64,000 nucleotides of DNA from an uncultured Clostridia bacterium (GCA_947630835.1 CANRIZ010000001.1:62001-126000); one strand, 5' to 3'. Positions 15,037-25,330 are shown, counted from the first letter of the stretch. Numbers and translations: made by a program. Notes: generated from the sequence alone by a model not told the origin.

Positions 15037-18000
15037 TTACTTCGCCGACGCAATAATCTGCAATATCCTTTTTGCGTCCGCAACGGAAATTCGCTTATCC
15101 TGATTTACGTCCGCCGCCCTTTCGCCGACGCCGTCAAGCGTTCTCAAAAACGAAAGGTGCTGTAATATCCACTTTGCGTCAACTATAGTAATTTTTCCGT
15201 CGCAGTTTACGTCGCCCGCTATAAAGCTCCTTTCAAGCGAATCTATAGCGCCGAGCAAAGCGTTTGCCTGCTTATCGACATAATCCTGCTTTGTGATATC
15301 GAGATTGTATTCAAGGGAATTTATTACGCTGTTGAGATTATCCACGCTTTCCTTTGTATAAACCGAGAGATCGTCCGGAACCTTTTCCAACGCCGAATTA
15401 AGCCTTGAATAATCGGCGGTTTTATATTGGAGCGCGTCTATGGCGTCAAGTATAGCTTTAGTCTGCTTATCGACTTCGCTCTGCTTAGTAATATTCTTTC
15501 CGCTTACGTCAACCGAAAGCGCCAGATTAAGATCCGATACGTCTTTATAAAGCGAACGGTTTACGGCATTTGCCTTTGTGACCGCAGCGAGATATTGAGT
15601 GTAATCGGCGTCCTTGTAAACGAGAGCGTCAATGGCTTCAAGTATAGCTTTTACCTGATTGTCAACCCTCTCCTGCTCGGTAATGTCAAGCCCGTTTACA
15701 TTGACGGAAAGAACCTTGCTAAGCTCATCGGAATTTTTATAAAGGGTTAAGTCAAGCCCGTTTGCCTTTGCGACCGCTTCTATATACTCGGTGTAATCGG
15801 CGGATTTGTATTTAAGCATATCTATTGCGCTCAAAATGGCGTTTGCCTGCGCGTCAACAACGCTCTGCTCAATTATTTTTTTACCGCTTACATCGACCGA
15901 AAGCGCCGATTCAAGAGCGCCGAGATCGTCATACAATCCCGAATTAACAGCCTCCTGCGCCTTTTTAACCGCATTGTTGTAATTCGTATAATCCGCCGGC
16001 TTGTATTCAAGCGAATTCAAAGCCTCGCTTACCGCTTCGAAATAGCCGTCAACAACGTCCTGTAAATCCGCCTCAAGCTCGTAATTTATTGAATTTAAAG
16101 CCTCGTTAAGCTTGGCGACGCTCTCCTCGGTATAAACCGATAAATCGTCGGGAACAGACTGTATCAAAGCAGAGAGAGCCGTGTAATCGGCATAAGCGTC
16201 CGGTCCTTTGGCTGCTCCGGTTCGTATCTCAACGGGGTCTTTTCCCGTATCCGTGCTTTTAACGACGCAGTAATAATACGGGTAAGAATAATTGTTGGGA
16301 TCAAGGCTCTTTTTGGTTTCGCCGTCTATTGCGGTTCCTGTAGTATTGTCCGCCTCGTCGTTCCCGTACCATTGATAGGTTCTGTTGAAGCCTATTACAT
16401 CGGCAACGAGGTCGCCGTTTCTCGGATTATATTTCATAGGCAAATCCGTTATAAGCGCGGTTTCTTGGGTAATTTCCTTAACCTCAAGCCCGTTATTAAC
16501 TGCCCAATTATACGCAAACGTGCCCTTTGTTGCATAAATAACCGTGTTTTCGGGTGCGGACGCGGTTATTCTCGTGACGGTGGAGGGCAGTAAAACTCCG
16601 CTGTTATTCGGAAGAACGGCAACAGTCGCCGCTTTGTCGAGAATAAGGAAATTAACCTTCATCAGGTCGCTTTGGTCGTTTGATTTTCTTGTGCTTTCGG
16701 CATTTTGGAATTCAAGCTCCTTTAACGACGTACAGCCGTTAAACGCATTAAGAGGCAAGGTCTTGAGCTTGGGCAAATAAACGTCCGTAAGCGAAGTGCA
16801 GTTTGTAAAAGCCTTAGCGCCCATTTTTTCGAGATTGGGCAGCGATATGCTTTGAAGCGACGTGCAATTACTGAACGTGTTTAAGCCCATATCCACAACA
16901 TTCTCTGCGTCGAAATAAGCAAGCGACGTACAGCCGGCAAAGGTGCTGCCGCTGCTTTCAAGCGAAGAATAATCAATGTATTTTAAATTGGGAAAGCTTG
17001 CAAAGCGCAGGGATTTACAACCGGAAAACGACGCTTTATCCATTATCCTTACATCGTCGGCCTCAATCTTGCTAAGCTCGGCGTCGCCGTAAAATGTATA
17101 TTTTTTTATGGTGGTAACGCCCGGAATTTTTACGGTTTTTAAGCTTGTGCAATTTTGGAAAGCGTTATCGCCGAGCGCGGTAACATTCGGCGCGTCGAAA
17201 ACAACTATTTGAGTATTTTGAAACGCTCCGACGTCAACCTGAGTAAGCTCGTCGGAAACTATGCTGTAAAATCCGGAAGCGCTTGAAAATGCCTCGTGTC
17301 CTATGGACTGAATGTTGCTGAAATCAAAGAATTTTAGGCTGTCGCAGTTTTGGAACGCCCTTTCGCCGACTACCTTCAAATTGTCACATTCTATTGTTTG
17401 CAGATTTGTGCAATTCATAAACGAACTGCCCGTAATGCTGACGCCGTTAGCTCTGACGTAGTCAAGGTTCGCGCAGTTTGAAAAAGCGGCGTCGTCGATG
17501 CTTTCGACGGTATCGGGCATAATGGCGCTTTTCATCTGCTTATTTGCAAAAGCGGCGTAGCCTATGGACTTAACCTCTATGCCGTTAACGGTTTTGGGAA
17601 CTACAACGTCCTCCTCGTCGGCAATATATTTTTTTATCTCGCCCGTATTGGATATTTCGTATTTTGAATCGTCGTCCGGGTATTCCTTTGTATATTCCGC
17701 CGTAGCCTCCTTGCTTATCTTCATACCGTCCTTATACGCCCAAGCGGTAATGGAGGTGTCGTATTGAATTGAAATGGGGCTGTTGTACTGGCGGTTATAA
17801 TAATCGGGCATATTTGAAGTGTGATAATAAATGGTTGCGTCGGGATCGTCGCTGTTGAGAGTCAGCTTGAAGCCTTCGGTAAATCCGCCGCTGTCCCTGC
17901 TGAAAACGGGAGATGAAGCCGTTTCTATATCCCTTGTGATGTATTCCATATAAAGACAGCCGACATTGCCCGATTCGACTATGGAATTTTTGGTTTTAAA

Positions 18001-19272
18001 GCCGAAAGGAACGGTGTATTCCTGAAGCTTCTCTTTAATTTGAGTAACGCTTAAAGCGTTGTTTTCAAGCAAAAGATATGTAACCGCAGCGGCGACAAAA
18101 GGCGACGACTGCGAAGTACCCGAAAGCTCTTTGTAAGTGTTTCCGAGATATGAGCTTTTAATGCTTACACCGGGAGCGGCGATATCACATTCCCCGCCGT
18201 AGTTTGAAAAACCGGGAACGCCTATCATATTTTTGCCGCAGGACATAACGGTTATGCACTCCGGGAAACATGCGGGAGAATAATAGAATTTTGAAATATC
18301 CGCAAAATCGTTGCCTGCCGAAACAACAACCGGTATATTTTTTTCGTACGCCTTTTTAACGGCGTCATGCATAAGCTCCGAATTGGTGCGCCCGCCGATG
18401 CTCATATTAATTACGTCGACCCCGTCCTCGACAGCCTGTTCGATTCCGAGGGTGACCTCCAGCTCCGTGCCGTCGCACTCGCTGTTGAGCACCTTATAGG
18501 GTTTAACCTTAACATTGTCAAGGGTGTTGGAAACGACTATGCCCGCAACGTGCGTACCGTGCCCGTTATCGTCCTGGGTACCTGTGCCTCCGACGGAGTT
18601 GAAATCATTTTCAACAAGCCTGTCCTTTAAAAGCTCATGCGTCGACTCTGCGCCGGAATCGAGAACCGCAACGGTAATCTCCTCGTCATATACGGTATTG
18701 TTTTCACTAAAATAATTCTGTAAAGCGGTTATTCCGACCAGCTCGGTAATATCCGCCATGGGGTTTTCAACCGCGGAAGCCGCTTTAACCCCATCTGCGT
18801 CAACGGAGCGCGCCGAAAACATACTGTCCTTTTCGGCATATTCGACGTAATCCAGAGTTTTGTAATACTCCAAAGCCCTGTTTGCCTCTTCCTCGGACGA
18901 AAACTGAAAAACGTGCAAATCGTCGTAACCCTCGGCGGTCTTAACCGCACCGAAGGAATCTACGGATTTTTCGGATTTTACTATAACCCTCGCATTTGCC
19001 TGCGACCTGTGGTTTATAAGCCGCTGTTCCTCGCTTGCTTTTTCCGCGTCCGTTTCTTCGCCGTTTTCTTTTTGCGGATACGGCGAGGACATAAGCGATA
19101 CGGCGCCGGTGCTTTTGCCGTTTGAATATATTAAATCCATAACGTCGTCGGTAAAGCGTTCAAGCTTCGATTTACTTGAAAAACGTATATCGCCCGCAAA
19201 TGCGTTAAAGCATGGAGAAACCATCAATATTATTAAAATTAACGATAAAAAAGCAGACAACAATTTCTTCAT
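15037..19272 (-). CDS. Secreted subtilisin-like serine protease with LRR, FIVAR-like repeats and dockerin
   Basis: 1411 residues. A signal peptide (1-26) precedes a propeptide-like segment (about 93-153) and an S8 catalytic domain (about 195-440) with Asp205 in AVLDSGAES, His238 in DDNGHGTHVAGI, oxyanion Asn321 in SAGND and Ser387 in SGTSQSSPF. A chitobiase/hexosaminidase C-terminal-like module (about 454-530, ATIYYHTS) follows. Then come BspA-type leucine-rich repeats (about 540-900), five to six ADYT-initiated FIVAR-like helical repeats (about 1005-1345), and a C-terminal type I dockerin with two calcium loops (DVNCDGKITIVD and DVNQDKRISVAD). The catalytic residues are all present, so it is probably an active extracellular protease docked to a cohesin scaffold. 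Its substrate is unknown. The start follows GGAGGAATAATAAAGT. Confidence 0.93.
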   Translation of the reverse strand: MKKLLSAFLSLILIILMVSPCFNAFAGDIRFSSKSKLERFTDDVMDLIYSNGKSTGAVSLMSSPYPQKENGEETDAEKASEEQRLINHRSQANARVIVKSEKSVDSFGAVKTAEGYDDLHVFQFSSEEEANRALEYYKTLDYVEYAEKDSMFSARSVDADGVKAASAVENPMADITELVGITALQNYFSENNTVYDEEITVAVLDSGAESTHELLKDRLVENDFNSVGGTGTQDDNGHGTHVAGIVVSNTLDNVKVKPYKVLNSECDGTELEVTLGIEQAVEDGVDVINMSIGGRTNSELMHDAVKKAYEKNIPVVVSAGNDFADISKFYYSPACFPECITVMSCGKNMIGVPGFSNYGGECDIAAPGVSIKSSYLGNTYKELSGTSQSSPFVAAAVTYLLLENNALSVTQIKEKLQEYTVPFGFKTKNSIVESGNVGCLYMEYITRDIETASSPVFSRDSGGFTEGFKLTLNSDDPDATIYYHTSNMPDYYNRQYNSPISIQYDTSITAWAYKDGMKISKEATAEYTKEYPDDDSKYEISNTGEIKKYIADEEDVVVPKTVNGIEVKSIGYAAFANKQMKSAIMPDTVESIDDAAFSNCANLDYVRANGVSITGSSFMNCTNLQTIECDNLKVVGERAFQNCDSLKFFDFSNIQSIGHEAFSSASGFYSIVSDELTQVDVGAFQNTQIVVFDAPNVTALGDNAFQNCTSLKTVKIPGVTTIKKYTFYGDAELSKIEADDVRIMDKASFSGCKSLRFASFPNLKYIDYSSLESSGSTFAGCTSLAYFDAENVVDMGLNTFSNCTSLQSISLPNLEKMGAKAFTNCTSLTDVYLPKLKTLPLNAFNGCTSLKELEFQNAESTRKSNDQSDLMKVNFLILDKAATVAVLPNNSGVLLPSTVTRITASAPENTVIYATKGTFAYNWAVNNGLEVKEITQETALITDLPMKYNPRNGDLVADVIGFNRTYQWYGNDEADNTTGTAIDGETKKSLDPNNYSYPYYYCVVKSTDTGKDPVEIRTGAAKGPDAYADYTALSALIQSVPDDLSVYTEESVAKLNEALNSINYELEADLQDVVDGYFEAVSEALNSLEYKPADYTNYNNAVKKAQEAVNSGLYDDLGALESALSVDVSGKKIIEQSVVDAQANAILSAIDMLKYKSADYTEYIEAVAKANGLDLTLYKNSDELSKVLSVNVNGLDITEQERVDNQVKAILEAIDALVYKDADYTQYLAAVTKANAVNRSLYKDVSDLNLALSVDVSGKNITKQSEVDKQTKAILDAIDALQYKTADYSRLNSALEKVPDDLSVYTKESVDNLNSVINSLEYNLDITKQDYVDKQANALLGAIDSLERSFIAGDVNCDGKITIVDAKWILQHLSFLRTLDGVGERAADVNQDKRISVADAKRILQIIASAK

Positions 19273-19362
19273 ACTTTATTATTCCTCCGTAAATCAGTCT
19301 TTTTGTATTTAAGGGTTTGATTTTTAAAGCGCAAAATTACGCCCCGTAAAACCTTAAATTTT

Positions 19363-19391
19363 ATTATACCTGTAAAGCGCAATTATTTCAA
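19363..19391 (-). promoter_or_regulatory. Promoter for the dockerin protease gene
   Basis: TTGAAA (19391-19386), 17-bp spacer, consensus TATAAT (19368-19363) on the minus strand, about 90 bases upstream of the start codon. Confidence 0.8.
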
Positions 19392-19424
19392 GCCGCAAAA
19401 TGTAAACAAATTAAATCGGTTTGA

Positions 19425-21329
19425 TTATGCGATTCCCGCTACCGTTTTTAATATATGCTTTGCGTCCGCAACGGAAACCTTGCCGTCACGGTTTACGTCC
19501 GCCGCGGTAAAAGCGTAATTGTCGAGATTTATCAACCCGGCTATATACCGAAGCGCGGTTTTTGCGTCGGCAACGGAAATTTTACCGTCACGGTTTGCGT
19601 CGCCTGCGATGATTACATATTCGAGATTTTCATAAACCGCTTCCGCTCCCTCCAGAGCCTTCTCTATTTCGGGAATTGCAGCGGTTGAACCGTTGTAGAG
19701 ATTTTTGAGCAAAACGAGCTGTTCTCTGATTTCGTTTACCGATTGCTCCATATAAACCGAAGCGTCAAGGCTTTCAAATTTGTCGATTTCCCTTTTGAGA
19801 GCTTCAAAATAATACTCGGGAGCCGCGGCGGTTTTAATATCGGAAAAGCGGTAAGAATTTTTATAGGCAAAATTCTCCGCAAAGGTTTCCTTGTTTGCGT
19901 AAACGGTTATTACCGAGGCGCTTGAAGCAAAGCAGCCGTCGGATATATATTCCATACCGTCGGGAATAATCAGCGCTTTAATGCCGCCGCAGCCCGAAAA
20001 AGCGTTCGTCACGGTATTTTGCCTGCCGAGCGAAACAAGCCTTAAATTTTTACAGCCGGAAAACGCGCCCTCGCCCAAAGTGACGTTATCGGGAAGGAAC
20101 AAGTCCTTTATTCCGTTTTCATTCTTAAATGCGTCCTTGCCCACGGCGGTTACGTTAAAGCCGTCGTAGCTTTTCGGTATTTCAATCACAGATTTGTCGT
20201 AAGCGTAAGCGGCGGTAAGGATTATGCCGTTTTCGCCGTCCTTCACATAATCGAAAACAAGCGGGCATTTGCCTATGGAAACGAACTTCATTCCGGAAGT
20301 CGCCGCAAAATCCTGAGCGGCGGAAGCCTCGCAGCCTTTAACGGTTTTAAGCTTGTCGCAGCCGACCGCTTTGCCTGCGGAAAATCCCGTAACGCTTGCG
20401 GCAAGCGTTACGCTCTCAAGATTTTTGCAATCCTTAAACAGGTTGAGATTAAAGCTTCTGACGCCTTGGGAAAATTCAACGCTTTTCAGCGACGGACAAT
20501 TATTGAAAGCGCCCTCGCATAACGTGGGATTTCCGCACACGGTTACATATTCGAGGCTCTCACAGCCGTTAAAAAGATTTGTATTCAATTTTAAAAGCGT
20601 TTTGGGAAGCACCGCGCTTTTAAGCGAGGAACACTTTTCAAACGCATTTTTGTTGATTTCCTTTATTCCGTCCGAAAGATTAATCGAAACGAGTCCCGAA
20701 CAGCCGTAAAAAGCGAAGGAGTTGATAATCTCAACGCTTGACGGCACGTTGATTGAAGCAAGCTCCGGATAGACAAGCTCGCTTTTATCCGTAAAAGTCA
20801 GACTGTCGAGATAAAATGCGCCTTGAGCGATAAGCCTTGTGCCGTTTTTAACGCTGTATTTAGTTATCGCCTTGCCGTCAACATTTTTTGAAACGTGGAT
20901 AAGGCAGTTATTAATATAGACGTCGCCGTTTGAGTCGGCAGAGGTTTTGTAAAGCTCGGTGCCGTAAAATGCGGAAAGCCCTATGCTTTCAACGTTTTTG
21001 CCGAAGCTTACGGATTTAAGGTTCTCGCAGAGGGCAAAAGCCTTTCCTCCTATTGTTTTGACAGTTTCCGGAACGGTAACGCTTTTAACGGTTTTGTTGC
21101 CCTTAAACGCTTCTTTTTTTATCGCCGTTACCGCGTCGGAGCCTATATAAGCGGGAATAACAAGCTCGGAAGACGTACCCGTATATCCCGTAATTACCGC
21201 TTCGCCGTTTGCGGACTCGTAACTAAAGCCTTGGTAGCTTTCGCCCTTTGCAAACGAAGCGACGCCAAAGCACGAAACAAGTATTGCAAAAGTCAAAAGC
21301 GCGGAAATAAATTTAATTGTTTTTTTCAT
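19425..21329 (-). CDS. Secreted BspA-type leucine-rich repeat protein with dockerin
   Basis: 634 residues. The signal peptide (about 1-28, ending GVASFAKG) is followed by two blocks of BspA-type LRRs (repeats of the pattern F-x-G-C-x-x-L-x-x-V, about 35-340 and 375-500), a short helical linker and a C-terminal type I dockerin with loops DANRDGKISVAD and DVNRDGKVSVAD. No catalytic domain is visible, so it is likely a binding or adhesion component on a cohesin scaffold or the cell surface. It starts 38 bases after the DUF2344 gene with GGGAGG before the ATG and may be read from that operon. It resembles the LRR block of its downstream neighbour, which suggests a shared origin. Confidence 0.88.
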   Translation of the reverse strand: MKKTIKFISALLTFAILVSCFGVASFAKGESYQGFSYESANGEAVITGYTGTSSELVIPAYIGSDAVTAIKKEAFKGNKTVKSVTVPETVKTIGGKAFALCENLKSVSFGKNVESIGLSAFYGTELYKTSADSNGDVYINNCLIHVSKNVDGKAITKYSVKNGTRLIAQGAFYLDSLTFTDKSELVYPELASINVPSSVEIINSFAFYGCSGLVSINLSDGIKEINKNAFEKCSSLKSAVLPKTLLKLNTNLFNGCESLEYVTVCGNPTLCEGAFNNCPSLKSVEFSQGVRSFNLNLFKDCKNLESVTLAASVTGFSAGKAVGCDKLKTVKGCEASAAQDFAATSGMKFVSIGKCPLVFDYVKDGENGIILTAAYAYDKSVIEIPKSYDGFNVTAVGKDAFKNENGIKDLFLPDNVTLGEGAFSGCKNLRLVSLGRQNTVTNAFSGCGGIKALIIPDGMEYISDGCFASSASVITVYANKETFAENFAYKNSYRFSDIKTAAAPEYYFEALKREIDKFESLDASVYMEQSVNEIREQLVLLKNLYNGSTAAIPEIEKALEGAEAVYENLEYVIIAGDANRDGKISVADAKTALRYIAGLINLDNYAFTAADVNRDGKVSVADAKHILKTVAGIA

Positions 21330-21367
21330 TTTTTAACCTCCCTACCTATCGGTGCAAAGCTGTTTTT

Positions 21368-22033
21368 TTATTTGAATTCCGTCATATCGGAAAGCAGCAT
21401 TTTTCTTTTGATAATATCCGTGCTTTCCGCTTCGCTTTTAATGCTTTTTTCTATGCATTCAATAAGCAGCGACGGATTGATATTTTCCTTTACACCTGCT
21501 GTAAGTACAGTATTGAGCAAAAGTCTGCCGTTCAATACATCTATGGAAAAAGATTTAATATTTTTTTTAATGTTTATCTGCTTAACGACCTTTTCCCTGC
21601 CCTTTTTGGCCTTCTTTTCGGCAAGAATTTCGTCCGAGGAAAGAATATCGTTTATTTCGCCCGAAGCCTTACCGGGATTTTCAAACGTAAAAATAATATC
21701 GAATTCGGCGAATTCTATTTTGTCCGCCTTATTTACGGGAGCGGCAACCGACGTTACGTTTATGCCGTCGGGAAGCGCGTCTTTAAGCCTTCGCTCGATT
21801 TCGTCAAAGGGCATATCGTCGTTTGTTTTAATATCGACCGATTCGCAATAGCTTTCGATTCCGAGCGAAAGCGGAAGCGAAAAGGTCATAAACGGATGCG
21901 GATTATACCCCTCGGTATAGCAAATATCTATATCGGCGCGCTTTATCGCCCTTGAAAAGCAACGCATTAAATCAAGGTGGGAAATATACTTTGCGCCGCC
22001 TGTTTTTTCAAAGAAAATTCTAACACTTTGCAT
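21368..22033 (-). CDS. Radical SAM-associated DUF2344 protein (TIGR03936 type)
   Basis: 221 residues beginning MQSVRIFFEKTGGAKYISHLDLMRCFSRA (quoted in two parts: MQSVRIFFEKTGGAKYIS and HLDLMRCFSRA), with YTEGYNPHPFMTFSLPLSLG, a signature of the DUF2344 family. It overlaps the end of the radical SAM gene by 14 bases. The two families are consistent genomic partners and sometimes fused. Function is not established; a role in RNA modification or processing has been suggested from neighbourhoods with RNase G genes in other genomes. Confidence 0.88.
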   Translation of the reverse strand: MQSVRIFFEKTGGAKYISHLDLMRCFSRAIKRADIDICYTEGYNPHPFMTFSLPLSLGIESYCESVDIKTNDDMPFDEIERRLKDALPDGINVTSVAAPVNKADKIEFAEFDIIFTFENPGKASGEINDILSSDEILAEKKAKKGREKVVKQINIKKNIKSFSIDVLNGRLLLNTVLTAGVKENINPSLLIECIEKSIKSEAESTDIIKRKMLLSDMTEFK

Positions 22034-23864
22034 CGCATTTTCCCCCGTTTAATTTTGCTGCGCCGCAAGCGGAGCATTTTTCACGGCAATTGGGAGTGGT
22101 TTCGCTTTTGTACGCTTTAAGGTTTTCCTCCTCGAGGAATTTGCGCCTTATGCCGTAATCGAACATATCCCACGGTAATATTTCATCAAAGCTTCTTTTG
22201 CGGTTGGCGTAAAAGGCGGGATCTACTCCGCACTCGGAAAAAGCCTCGCTCCACTTTGAAAAATCGAAAAACTCGTCCCAGCTGTCGAATTTACAGCCCT
22301 TTCTCCACGCCCTTTCTATAACGTCGCAGAGTTTTCTGTCGCCCCTTGCAAGCACGCCTTCAAGCAGACTTGTTGGCGTTTCGTGGTAGGAAACCTGAAT
22401 TTTATGCGTTTTAACGCTTTGAAGCAAATGCTTTTGCTTGTCGGAGAGCATTTCGCTTGTATCCTGCGCCTCCCACTGAAAAGGGGTAAAGGGCTTGGGC
22501 ACAAAGGAGGCGACGCTTATATTTACGGTTACGCCCTTCCCCTTCGGTCTGTCGGGATTTTTATAATAAGTGTTTACAACCTCCTGCGCAAGGTCGGCAA
22601 TTCCCTCTATATCCTCAAGAGTTTCGGTCGGCAAGCCCATCATAAAATAGAGCTTAACGGCGGTCCAACCGCCCTTAAACGCCTTTTCGGCAGTCCTTAT
22701 GACCTCGTCCCGAGTAACATTTTTATTGATAGCGTCACGAAGCCTTTGCGTACCCGCTTCGGGAGCAAAGGTAAGGCCGCTTCGGCGCACCTTTTGAAGC
22801 TCCGCCATAAGCTCGTCCGAAAAATTATCAACCCTCAAAGACGGGAGAGATACGTTGATTTTTCTCTCCAAAGCCCAAGAGAACATCTTTGGTATAAGCT
22901 CGTCTATCTGCGAATAGTCGCTTGTGCTTAAAGAGCAGAGGGAAATCTCGTCGTACCCCGTTGAATCGCAGAGCGCCTTTGTCTGCGCGTTTATAACGTC
23001 GCTTGACTTTTCCCTTACGGGTCTGTAAATAAAGCCCGCCTGACAAAAACGGCAACCCCTTATACAGCCCCTGAATATTTCGGAAACCACCCTGTCGTGA
23101 ACAATATCGATAAAGGGAACAACAAATTTATCGGGATAATATACGCTGTTCATATCCGATATAATTCGCTTTTTAACGGTTTTGGGAGCGTTTCCCTTTG
23201 CGGTAACCTCTTTAATTGTGCCGTCCCCGTTATAGCTTACGTCGTAAAGCGAGGGAACGTAAACGCCCTGAATTTCTGCCGCCTGCTTTAAAAACTCCTC
23301 TTTTGACGAACCCATGCTTTTATGCTTTAGCAACAAATCGATAAGCTCGTTTGTCATCTCCTCGCCCTCGCCGAGCATAAATAAATCTATAAATTCGGAA
23401 ATAGGCTCGGGATTGCAGGCGCACGGCCCTCCGGCAACAACCAACGGCGTTAAACCTCGTCTGTCGGCGCTCCTTACCGGCAAACCGGCAAGGTCGAGCA
23501 TATTAAGGACGTTTGTGTAGCTTAATTCATATTGCAGGGTAAAGCCTATCATATCAAAATCTTTTATATTGTCCCCGCTTTCAAGCCCGTATAAGGGAAC
23601 CCGGTTTTCACGCATTAGGCGTTCCATATCCTCCCAGGGCGCAAAAACACGTTCGCACCAGGAATCCTCTCTTTCGTTTACAAGAGAATACAGGATTTTC
23701 ATTCCGAGATGCGACATACCTATTTCGTAATTATCGGGAAAGCAAAAAGCGTACCTGAATTTGATTTTTGACTTGTCCTTTACAACGCTGTTTACCTCCC
23801 CGCCTATGTAACGGGCGGGCTTCTGAACATATTTTAAAAGCCTTTCCTGCTGTTGATTTACCAT
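22020..23864 (-). CDS. B12-binding-domain radical SAM protein (TIGR03960 type)
   Basis: 614 residues. The N-terminal cobalamin-binding-like domain (about 1-200, FPDNYEIGMSHLGMKILY) is followed by a radical SAM core with the CxxxCxxC cluster motif in RGCIRGCRFCQAGF near residue 260, then a C-terminal Cys-rich tail (CREKCSACGAAK). The family is widespread in Firmicutes but its substrate is unknown. It is coupled to the DUF2344 gene and lies 84 bases downstream of the M50 peptidase gene. Confidence 0.9.
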   Translation of the reverse strand: MVNQQQERLLKYVQKPARYIGGEVNSVVKDKSKIKFRYAFCFPDNYEIGMSHLGMKILYSLVNEREDSWCERVFAPWEDMERLMRENRVPLYGLESGDNIKDFDMIGFTLQYELSYTNVLNMLDLAGLPVRSADRRGLTPLVVAGGPCACNPEPISEFIDLFMLGEGEEMTNELIDLLLKHKSMGSSKEEFLKQAAEIQGVYVPSLYDVSYNGDGTIKEVTAKGNAPKTVKKRIISDMNSVYYPDKFVVPFIDIVHDRVVSEIFRGCIRGCRFCQAGFIYRPVREKSSDVINAQTKALCDSTGYDEISLCSLSTSDYSQIDELIPKMFSWALERKINVSLPSLRVDNFSDELMAELQKVRRSGLTFAPEAGTQRLRDAINKNVTRDEVIRTAEKAFKGGWTAVKLYFMMGLPTETLEDIEGIADLAQEVVNTYYKNPDRPKGKGVTVNISVASFVPKPFTPFQWEAQDTSEMLSDKQKHLLQSVKTHKIQVSYHETPTSLLEGVLARGDRKLCDVIERAWRKGCKFDSWDEFFDFSKWSEAFSECGVDPAFYANRKRSFDEILPWDMFDYGIRRKFLEEENLKAYKSETTPNCREKCSACGAAKLNGGKCDAKC

Positions 23865-23948
23865 ACTTTTACCTCATTAATATTGTATCCGTCTAAATAA
23901 TACAACAAAATAATACAAAAATCAAATAATTATGCAAAACCGAAGCTT

Positions 23949-24548
23949 TTAAGATTTTGTAAAAAGCAGAACGGTAAGATAAATACTTATTGCAAGGAAT
24001 GTAAAATTATAGCCGGTTGAAATAAGTATGTAAAAGCCGAAGCCCATCATAACAACAAGCGTGAAAAAAGAAACGAGCCGCATAATTTTTTCGCTTGCGT
24101 TTTCCGAAAAATTTTGTTTTAACATGCTTTCGAGCGCCCTTCCCCCGTCAAGTCCGAAAACGGGCATTAAGTTAAAAAAGGCAATCGCAAAATTTACAGC
24201 CGTAATTTTCAGGCTTAATTCGCCGCCCTTTTTCAAGTAAACCAAACAGCCGATAAGCGCAAAAATCAAATTGGCAAGGGGTCCCGAAACGGCGGTAAAA
24301 ATCTCCTTATAATAATTTTGCGTAATATCGCTTCTTCTGACTATAGTCATACCGAAAAGCCCGAACGAAACACATTCGGGCTTTTCCCTGCATATTATTA
24401 TTGCCGCCAAATGCCCCAACTCGTGAACAAGGGAAAAAATTATGGCAAGCTTAATGCTGTCGTTTACGTTAAACACGAGTAAAAACGCCGCGCTTGCGGT
24501 AAAAAGGAAACCGATTTCAACCCTTACGCCCAAGACGACGAAGCTCAT
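23949..24548 (-). CDS. Site-2 protease family membrane metallopeptidase (M50), SpoIVFB-like
   Basis: 199 residues with several hydrophobic segments. The zinc site VHELGHLA lies near residue 42 and the third ligand region GLDGGRALE near residue 133, as in M50 intramembrane proteases. Its start overlaps the M23 gene stop by four bases (ATGA). An M23/LytM-domain membrane partner immediately upstream is the arrangement of spoIVFA-spoIVFB, and a bofA-like gene is divergent. I infer processing of a mother-cell sigma factor precursor (pro-sigma-K) as the likely role. It could instead be another site-2 protease. Confidence 0.82.
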   Translation of the reverse strand: MSFVVLGVRVEIGFLFTASAAFLLVFNVNDSIKLAIIFSLVHELGHLAAIIICREKPECVSFGLFGMTIVRRSDITQNYYKEIFTAVSGPLANLIFALIGCLVYLKKGGELSLKITAVNFAIAFFNLMPVFGLDGGRALESMLKQNFSENASEKIMRLVSFFTLVVMMGFGFYILISTGYNFTFLAISIYLTVLLFTKS

Positions 24549-25330
24549 GTATTTTCAAGCACCCATTCCGGGTTATAATGAATTGAATTTATTACAATTT
24601 CAAAATGCAGATGCGGTCCCGTAGCCTGCCCGGTAGAGCCGACCTTGGCTATAACGTCGCCCGCCTTTACCCTGTCGCCCCGTTTAACCGAAAGCACGGA
24701 GCAATGGCAGTAAACGGTGGTTACGTTGCCCGATTTTAAGAATATGTAATTCCCTCTTGCCTCGGAGCTTTTCGCCTCCTCCACAACGCCGTCAAACGCC
24801 GCCTTTATGGGAGTTCCCTCGGGGGAAGCTATATCAAGCCCGGAATGGAAGCCGTATTTGCCTGTTACGGGATTTTTCCTGTAACCGAAATTTGACGTAA
24901 TCCGTTTTGACTCCACGGGTCTTACTATTTTCTCGCTTAGGAATACGGGAGAAAACGATGCGTTCTTTTTGGGCAGCAGTAAATCTTCGCCTCCCGCACC
25001 CTGCATGTTTTCCGCGTCGCCGGCGCTCGCTTCGTTGTCGGCGGGACTTCTCGGCTTTGAGATAAATTCTAATGCCGATTTCACGCCTTGAGCCAGTTGC
25101 TTTGCGGTCATATCGTTCTGCATAATGCCGATATAAAAGCTTCTTATCTGTTTAAAGCTGTCGCTCTGCTTTTTATAAAAGGCAAAAAGCACAAGAAATA
25201 TCAGCAAAAAAACGACAAACTGGACAACTATAACGGGAGTGATAAAATCAACGGGCTTTGTTTCCTCACCGTCGTTATTGCGGGCGCTTCGCCTGTAATT
25301 TCTTTCGTATTCTCTCGTTTCATATTCCAT
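24545..25330 (-). CDS. Membrane-anchored M23/LytM domain protein, SpoIVFA-like
   Basis: 261 residues: a basic, polar N-terminus, one transmembrane segment (about 30-50, VVQFVVFLLIFLVLFAF), a linker rich in small residues, then an M23 domain (about 145-255) with FHSGLDIAS and GPHLHFEI. Those zinc motifs look intact, unlike the degenerate domain of B. subtilis SpoIVFA, so it may have real peptidoglycan hydrolase activity. Coupling to the M50 gene argues for a SpoIVFA-type scaffold role. A generic M23 peptidase is the alternative. Confidence 0.8.
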   Translation of the reverse strand: MEYETREYERNYRRSARNNDGEETKPVDFITPVIVVQFVVFLLIFLVLFAFYKKQSDSFKQIRSFYIGIMQNDMTAKQLAQGVKSALEFISKPRSPADNEASAGDAENMQGAGGEDLLLPKKNASFSPVFLSEKIVRPVESKRITSNFGYRKNPVTGKYGFHSGLDIASPEGTPIKAAFDGVVEEAKSSEARGNYIFLKSGNVTTVYCHCSVLSVKRGDRVKAGDVIAKVGSTGQATGPHLHFEIVINSIHYNPEWVLENT

